Position numbers and translations under genes: made by a program. A stretch of DNA of 64,000 nt from Nonomuraea sp. PA05 (GTDB taxonomy: Bacteria > Actinomycetota > Actinomycetes > Streptosporangiales > Streptosporangiaceae), in contig NZ_VSEY01000038.1 of the NCBI RefSeq assembly GCF_008086045.1, positions 1 to 64,000 of the forward strand, given 5' to 3'. Below the pieces are notes generated by a model. That model worked only from the letters and a program-made list of their open reading frames with translations, made no database searches and was not told where the DNA came from. This document shows, piece by piece, positions 59,007 through 64,000 of this stretch. Each line of letters begins with the position of its first letter. Position 1 is the stretch's first letter.

Positions 59007-60893
59007 ATGTCTGACCTCACGGGCCGCGTCCGCGGCCCGCTGGCGCCTTCCACCGCGGCCCAGCGGCCACTGAGCATCGACGACGTCGAGATCCACGCGG
59101 GCCCCTTCGGCCGCTGGCAGCAGATCAACCGGCAGGCGAGCATCCCGCTCGGCCTCGAACAGATGGAGAAGTCCGGCGCGGCGCCCAACCTGAGGCTGGC
59201 GGCGGGGGAGGCGGAAGGCGTCTTCCAGGGCTACCGGTTCCAGGACTCCGACCTGTACAAACAACTGGAGGCGGTCGCCTGGGAGCACTGCAGGCACCCC
59301 GACGACGAGCACGACGAGACCTACCGCGCGTTCGTCGCGGAGTCGGCCGCGCTGCTGGCCCGCGCCCAGCGCCCCGACGGCTACCTGAACTCCCACTACC
59401 AGGTCGTCAAACCGGACAAGATCTTCACCGAGCTGGAGTACAGCCACGAGATGTACTGCGCCGGCCACCTGATCCAGGCGGCCGTGGCGGCGGCCCGCGC
59501 CGGGCTCGGCGAGGACCTGCTCGGCGTCGCCCGCCGCTTCGCCGACCTGCTCGTCCGGCGCTTCCTCGTGGACGGCGACGACGGCATCGACGGCCACGCC
59601 GAGATCGAGACGGCCCTGGTCGAGCTGTACCGGCTCACGGGGGAGCGGTCCTACCTGGAGCTGGCCCGCAAGCTCATCGACAACCGCGGCAAGGGCCTGA
59701 TCAAGAACACCGGCATGGGCCCCCTGTACGCCCAGGACCACCTGCCCGTCCGTGAGGCCGGCACCGCCGCCGGGCACGCCGTGCGCCAGCTCTACCTGGA
59801 GGCGGGCGTCGTGGACGTCGCCGTCGAGGCCGGCGACGCGGAGCTGCTGGCCTCCTCCGTACGCCGCTGGGAGGACCTGGTCGCCACCAAGACCGCCATC
59901 ACCGGCGGCCACGGCTCGCGCCACGACGGCGAGGCGTTCGGCGAGCGTTACGAGCTGCCGCCCGACCGCTCCTACAACGAGAGCTGCGCGGCCATCGCCA
60001 GCGTGCACTGGAACTGGCGGCTGCTGCTGGCCACCGGGCACGGCCGCTACGCCGACCTGATCGAGCGCACCCTCCACAACGCCTTCGCCGCCTCCACCAG
60101 CGCCGACGGCACCCGCTTCTTCTACGTCAACCCGCTGCAGCGCCGCGCCGACCTGTTCGAGGACGCCTACCTGGGCAGGCGGCGGGAGTGGTTCGCCTGC
60201 GCGTGCTGCCCACCGAACATCATGCGGCTGGTCTCCTCGCTTGGTCACTACGTCGCCACCACCGGCGACGACGGCGTCTCGGTGCACCAGTACGCGCCGG
60301 GCGTGATCCGCGCGGGCGGCGTCACCCTCGACGTCGAGACGGACTACCCGTGGGACGGCCGGGTGCGCTTCACCGTCCGGTCCGCGCCGGGCGGCGAGTG
60401 GACGCTCCGGCTCCGCGTGCCCGCCTGGAGCGCCGCCACCACCCCGGCCCCGGGCCCTGACGGTTACGCCGCGATCCGGCGCGAGTGGCAGGCGGGCGAC
60501 ACTTTCACCCTCGACCTGGACCTGACGCCCCGCCTCGTCCGCCCGCACCGCAGGATCGACGCCCTGCGCGGCTGCGCGGCCGTCGAACGCGGCCCCCTCG
60601 TCTACTGCTTCGAGCAGATCGACCAGGACACCGATCTCGACGACCTGGCCCTCGCCCCCGGCGCCGCGCTGCGCACCGTCGAGCGTGACCTGCCCGGCGT
60701 CGGCAGGACCGTGCTCATCGAGGCCGACGCCGTCCGCCTGCCGCCCGCGCCACCGCACGGGCTGCCCTACACCACCGGCGCCGGCGAAGCCCCCGCCGGA
60801 CGCGCGACCGCCACCGCCGTCCCGTACCACCAGTGGGACAACCGCGACGGCGGTCCGATGCGGGTCTGGATGCCTCTCGCTCAACAAGCCTGA
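59007..60893 (+). CDS. GH127 beta-L-arabinofuranosidase
   Basis: ATG 59007 follows GGGAG. The 628-residue enzyme has the (alpha/alpha)6 barrel motifs of GH127, including the zinc/nucleophile set. Glu325 and Cys327 lie in YNESCAA, and Cys400-Cys401 in CACCPPN (Cys398 also present), equivalent to Glu338, Cys340, Cys417 and Cys418 of Bifidobacterium HypBA1. It would release L-arabinofuranose from hydroxyproline-linked or other beta-arabinofuranosides. It has no signal peptide and thus acts on imported oligosaccharides supplied by the ABC transporter encoded next. Confidence 0.92.
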   Translation: MSDLTGRVRGPLAPSTAAQRPLSIDDVEIHAGPFGRWQQINRQASIPLGLEQMEKSGAAPNLRLAAGEAEGVFQGYRFQDSDLYKQLEAVAWEHCRHPDDEHDETYRAFVAESAALLARAQRPDGYLNSHYQVVKPDKIFTELEYSHEMYCAGHLIQAAVAAARAGLGEDLLGVARRFADLLVRRFLVDGDDGIDGHAEIETALVELYRLTGERSYLELARKLIDNRGKGLIKNTGMGPLYAQDHLPVREAGTAAGHAVRQLYLEAGVVDVAVEAGDAELLASSVRRWEDLVATKTAITGGHGSRHDGEAFGERYELPPDRSYNESCAAIASVHWNWRLLLATGHGRYADLIERTLHNAFAASTSADGTRFFYVNPLQRRADLFEDAYLGRRREWFACACCPPNIMRLVSSLGHYVATTGDDGVSVHQYAPGVIRAGGVTLDVETDYPWDGRVRFTVRSAPGGEWTLRLRVPAWSAATTPAPGPDGYAAIRREWQAGDTFTLDLDLTPRLVRPHRRIDALRGCAAVERGPLVYCFEQIDQDTDLDDLALAPGAALRTVERDLPGVGRTVLIEADAVRLPPAPPHGLPYTTGAGEAPAGRATATAVPYHQWDNRDGGPMRVWMPLAQQA

Positions 60894-60917
60894 ACGCCTG
60901 AAAAGGAAACACCCCCC

Positions 60918-62291
60918 ATGAAGAGAAGAGATCTGTTAAGAATGGGCGCCCTGGCCGCGCTGGGCGCGGCCGGAACGGCGGCCTGCGGCTCGGGCGGTGG
61001 CGGCGGGGCAGCCGGCGCCACCGAGCTGCAGTTCATGTACTGGGGTTCGACGTTCGAGAAGGCCGCCGTCGAGAAGATGCTCAAGGCCTTCGAGCAGAAG
61101 AACCCCGACATCAAGGTGAAACCGGTCTTCACCCCCGACGAGTACGACGTCAAGCTCAACAGCCTCGTGGCCGGCGGGAAGACGCCCGACGTGGGCTACG
61201 TGCCGATGTCGATGTCGTTCCGGCTGGCGGAGCAGGGCAACCTGGTCAACCTCTTCCCGTACCTGCAAAAGTACCCGCAGCTCGCCGGCTACCTGCCGGA
61301 CGCCTACCTCTGGTACGGCCAGGACAAGCTGCACGGCGTCTCCACCGCCAACGAGATCGAGCTGCTGTGGTACAGCAAGTCCGCGATCGCCGCGGCCGGC
61401 CTGGCCGCGCCACCGGCCGTGGCCGCCTCCGCCTGGTCGTGGGACCAGCTCGTGGAGAACGCCTACAAGCTGACGGTGGACCAGAACGGCAAGCACCCGG
61501 ACGAGTCCGGCTTCGACCCCGGGCAGGTCCGCCAGTTCGGCATCTCGATCAGCCTCACCTACGCCGCCGCCTGGTACGGCTTCCTGCGCAGCAACGGCGC
61601 CGACTTCGCCGACGAGGCCGGCAGGACGTGCCTGCTGGACAGCCCCGAGTCCATCCAGGTCTTCCAGAACCTCCAGGACCTCATCTACAAGCACCGCGTC
61701 GCCCCAGGACCCGGCCAGCTCGCCGCGACCGGCGACGACGTGCCGGGCACCAACATCCTGCTCAAGACCAAGCGGGTGGCGATGGTGGTGGACGGCCACT
61801 GGGCGCTGCTCGACATGAACGAGAGCAAGGTCGACTACGGCATCGGCGTGCTGCCCAAGTACGCGGAGCCGTTCACCACCTCGCAGGTCGCGGGCGCCTC
61901 GTCCGTGTTCGCCGGGACCAAGCACGTGGAGGAGGCGGTGGAGCTGTTCGCCTTCCACATCGACCCGCGCTACGTGGACCTGTACGAGCAGGGGCTGTGG
62001 ATGCCGCAGGAGAAGAAGTACTACGAGGACCAGGCGGCCATCGACTCCTGGACGAAGAACGACGGCCACCCGCCCGAGTTCCGCACGGCGGTCGTCGACT
62101 ACGCGCGCGACCACGGCGTGCCCGACCTGCGCAACCGGGTCAAGAACCTGTCGGCGATCTCCAGCGACGTCCTCACCCCTGCCTTGCAGGAGCTGGAGTC
62201 GGGCAAGCGGCCCGCCGCCGACGTCCTCAAGGTGGTCACCCCCAAGATCACCGGCATGCTGCAGGGGTGGCAGCACACGCAGGAGCCGTGA
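60918..62291 (+). CDS. Sugar ABC transporter substrate-binding lipoprotein
   Basis: The 457-residue protein has a twin-arginine-like start (MKRRDLLRMG) and a lipobox with Cys23 (GTAACGS), followed by a Gly linker. The body is a family 1 solute-binding protein: TELQFMYWGSTFEKAAVEKM, PDVGYVPMS, VAGASSVFAGTKHVEEAVEL. It starts 24 bases after the GH127 stop. With the two permeases it forms a carbohydrate uptake (CUT1) importer. Arabino-oligosaccharide import is inferred from the GH127 gene. The ATPase is not in the window; CUT1 systems often share one encoded elsewhere. Confidence 0.93.
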   Translation: MKRRDLLRMGALAALGAAGTAACGSGGGGGAAGATELQFMYWGSTFEKAAVEKMLKAFEQKNPDIKVKPVFTPDEYDVKLNSLVAGGKTPDVGYVPMSMSFRLAEQGNLVNLFPYLQKYPQLAGYLPDAYLWYGQDKLHGVSTANEIELLWYSKSAIAAAGLAAPPAVAASAWSWDQLVENAYKLTVDQNGKHPDESGFDPGQVRQFGISISLTYAAAWYGFLRSNGADFADEAGRTCLLDSPESIQVFQNLQDLIYKHRVAPGPGQLAATGDDVPGTNILLKTKRVAMVVDGHWALLDMNESKVDYGIGVLPKYAEPFTTSQVAGASSVFAGTKHVEEAVELFAFHIDPRYVDLYEQGLWMPQEKKYYEDQAAIDSWTKNDGHPPEFRTAVVDYARDHGVPDLRNRVKNLSAISSDVLTPALQELESGKRPAADVLKVVTPKITGMLQGWQHTQEP

Positions 62292-62292
62292 G

Positions 62293-63204
62293 GTGGCTCG
62301 CAACGGGACCGGCCTGTCGGGGCAGCGCCGCATGGAGCGGCGCTGGGGCGTGCTCATGGCGCTCCCGGCCATCCTCGGATTCGTGATCTTCACGGCGGGG
62401 CCGATGCTGGCCTCGTTCGTGTTCAGCCTGACGGACTGGCAGGTGGGCGGGACGCCGGCGTTCGTCGGGTTCGGCAACTACACCGAGCTGGCCCGCGACG
62501 AGCTGTTCTGGACGTCGCTGAGCGCCACCACCTACTACACGCTCGGGGCCGTCCCGCTGGTGCTGATCGTGTCGTTCGCGGTGGCCATGCTGCTCAACCA
62601 GAAGGTGCGCGGCCTGCCGGTCTGGCGGACCGTCTTCTACCTGCCGACGCTGGTGCCGGCCATCGCGAACGTGGTGCTCTGGATCTGGATCTTCAACCCC
62701 GACTTCGGGCTGCTCAACTCGCTGCTGCGCCAGGCCGGGCTGCCTACCGGGCAGTGGATCTACGACGAGTCGACGGCCATCCCGTCGCTGATCGTCATGA
62801 GCACCTGGGGCTTCGGCAACACCATGGTGATCTTCCTGGCGGGGTTGCAGGGCGTGCCGCGGCACCTGTACGAGGCCGTCTCCATCGACGGCGGCGGCGC
62901 GTGGCGGCGCTTCTGGCACGTGACGCTGCCGATGATGACGCCGACCATCTTCTACAACCTGGTGGTGGGCGTGGTCGGCACGTTCCAGGTGTTCAACCAG
63001 GCGTACGTGATGACCGAGGGCGGGCCGAACAACGCCACGCTCTTCTACGTGTACTACCTGTTCCGGGTGGCGTTCAGGGAGAGCGAGATGGGGTACGCGA
63101 GCGCGCTCGCCTGGGTCCTGTTCATGATCATCGTGATGATCACGTTCCTGCTGTTCAGGAATGCGCGGCGGTGGGTCTACTACGAGATGGCGGGCGCCCG
63201 ATGA
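62293..63204 (+). CDS. Sugar ABC transporter permease (MalF-type)
   Basis: GTG 62293 lies two bases after the lipoprotein stop with AGGAG 8 bases upstream. The 303-residue protein has six transmembrane helices and the inner-membrane EAA loop (YEAVSIDGGGAWRRFWHVTL) that contacts the ATPase. It matches MalF/UgpA-type permeases of CUT1 importers. Its stop overlaps the start of the second permease (ATGA). Confidence 0.94.
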   Translation: MARNGTGLSGQRRMERRWGVLMALPAILGFVIFTAGPMLASFVFSLTDWQVGGTPAFVGFGNYTELARDELFWTSLSATTYYTLGAVPLVLIVSFAVAMLLNQKVRGLPVWRTVFYLPTLVPAIANVVLWIWIFNPDFGLLNSLLRQAGLPTGQWIYDESTAIPSLIVMSTWGFGNTMVIFLAGLQGVPRHLYEAVSIDGGGAWRRFWHVTLPMMTPTIFYNLVVGVVGTFQVFNQAYVMTEGGPNNATLFYVYYLFRVAFRESEMGYASALAWVLFMIIVMITFLLFRNARRWVYYEMAGAR

Positions 63205-64000
63205 CGGCCGTGCAGGCGCCGCCGCGCGCGGCGAAGGTGGCGCCCACCGCGGGCCTGCGCAAACCCCGAAGGTACGGCAAGGTCCTGCTCTACCTGGCGC
63301 TGGCCGCAGGGGCGGTGCCGACACTGCTGCCGTTCGTGTGGCTGGTGCGCAGCGCGCTCATGCAGGACGCGCAGATGTTCATCGCGCCGCCGGAGTGGAT
63401 CCCCTCGCCGTTCCAGTGGTCGAACTTCACCGAGGCGCTCACCGCGCAGCCGTTCTGGCTGTACTTCGTCAACACCGTGATCATCGCGGTGATCAGCGTG
63501 CTGGGCACCGTGCTCACCTGCTCGGTGGCCGCCTTCAGCTTCTCCCGCCTGCGCTGGCGCGGCCGCGACGTCACCTTCGCCGTGCTGCTCAGCGCCGTCA
63601 TGCTGCCGTACGCGGTGACGCTGATCCCCACCTTCGTCATGTGGCAGGAACTCGGCGCGCTGGACACGTTCGTCCCGCTTACCGTGCCGAGCTGGTTCGC
63701 CGGGGCGGGCGGCGGGGTGTTCAACGTGTTCCTGCTGCGGCAGTTCTTCCTGACGATCCCGTTCGAGCTGGACGAGGCCGCCTACATCGACGGCGCCTCC
63801 CCGTGGCGGGTGTTCTGGACGATCGTCATGCCCCTGTCGAGGCCCGCCATCGTGGTGGTCACGATCTTCACGTTCATCGGCACCTGGAACGACTTCCTCG
63901 GGCCGCTGCTCTACCTCAACGACGAGCAGAAGTACACGCTCTCCCTCGGCCTGGCCTCCTTCCAGAGCGTCTACCTCACCCAGTGGGGCTACCTGATGGC
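63201..64000 (+). CDS. Sugar ABC transporter permease (MalG-type), partial at window end
   Basis: The gene starts at ATG 63201 inside the previous stop and is open to the last base, giving 266 residues of an expected 280-300. It has a Tat-free, basic N-terminus, six predicted helices and the EAA loop LDEAAYIDGASPWRVFWTIV. This is the MalG/UgpE-type partner of the upstream permease. Confidence 0.94.
   Translation, partial: MTAVQAPPRAAKVAPTAGLRKPRRYGKVLLYLALAAGAVPTLLPFVWLVRSALMQDAQMFIAPPEWIPSPFQWSNFTEALTAQPFWLYFVNTVIIAVISVLGTVLTCSVAAFSFSRLRWRGRDVTFAVLLSAVMLPYAVTLIPTFVMWQELGALDTFVPLTVPSWFAGAGGGVFNVFLLRQFFLTIPFELDEAAYIDGASPWRVFWTIVMPLSRPAIVVVTIFTFIGTWNDFLGPLLYLNDEQKYTLSLGLASFQSVYLTQWGYLM

Overview
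The window is very GC-rich. It has strong G/C preference at third codon positions, Tat signal peptides, many TetR regulators, ATGA/GTGA-coupled operons and a WXG100/YbaB locus. Together these point to a high-GC filamentous actinomycete; a Streptosporangiaceae (Nonomuraea-like) chromosome is my inference, because no rRNA or other taxonomic marker is present. No tRNA, rRNA or CRISPR array was seen.

Region by region. 1-3.8 kb is eroded accessory DNA: a frameshifted secreted protein gene, an N-terminally truncated FAD monooxygenase gene with a 48-bp tandem duplication, and a Tn3-family transposase remnant. 3.8-11.5 kb is an oxidoreductase/efflux neighbourhood: TetR, SDR, quinone-reductase-like MDR, two FAD monooxygenases, a second TetR and a membrane protein. 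11.7-12.4 kb is a decayed tyrosine integrase. 12.6-27.4 kb is the best-supported functional block, a probable poly(cis-1,4-isoprene) (rubber) catabolic island. It holds ferredoxin-P450, aldehyde and alcohol dehydrogenases, a TetR regulator, two tandem latex-clearing-protein (Lcp) genes, an exported two-subunit molybdenum hydroxylase (OxiAB-like), acyl-CoA dehydrogenase, acyl-CoA ligase and a double-TetR regulator. The likely logic is secreted Lcp cleaving polyisoprene to oligo-isoprenoid aldehydes/ketones, exported Mo hydroxylase or cytoplasmic ALDH making acids, then CoA activation and beta-oxidation. 27.5-30.7 kb carries a P450-TetR pair, a cupin dioxygenase with a coupled 45-residue membrane micro-protein, and a divergent MarR.

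30.7-37.4 kb is a four-gene coupled operon herA-like, sbcD (mre11), sbcC (rad50), nurA-like, the archaeal DNA-end-resection gene set in a bacterium. 37.4-39.1 kb has a STAS protein, an SseB-domain protein and a small unknown. 39.2-51.9 kb is a type VII-secretion-like locus: YbaB, a WXG100-like protein, a 3556-residue giant protein (CpnT-like N-terminus, internal beta modules, two diverged metalloprotease-like domains, Cys-rich C-terminus) and two tandem paralogous small genes separated by a 40-bp repeat that encodes a chain of overlapping mini-ORFs.

52-56.4 kb has two secreted proteins, an APH-fold phosphotransferase and a LanC-like cyclase preceded by a coupled small ORF. 56.8-64 kb has a secreted HEYGH metalloprotease divergent from a GH127 beta-L-arabinofuranosidase and a sugar ABC importer (lipoprotein plus two permeases, the second cut by the window end). 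Short GC-rich tandem repeats recur at gene ends and inside several coding regions.
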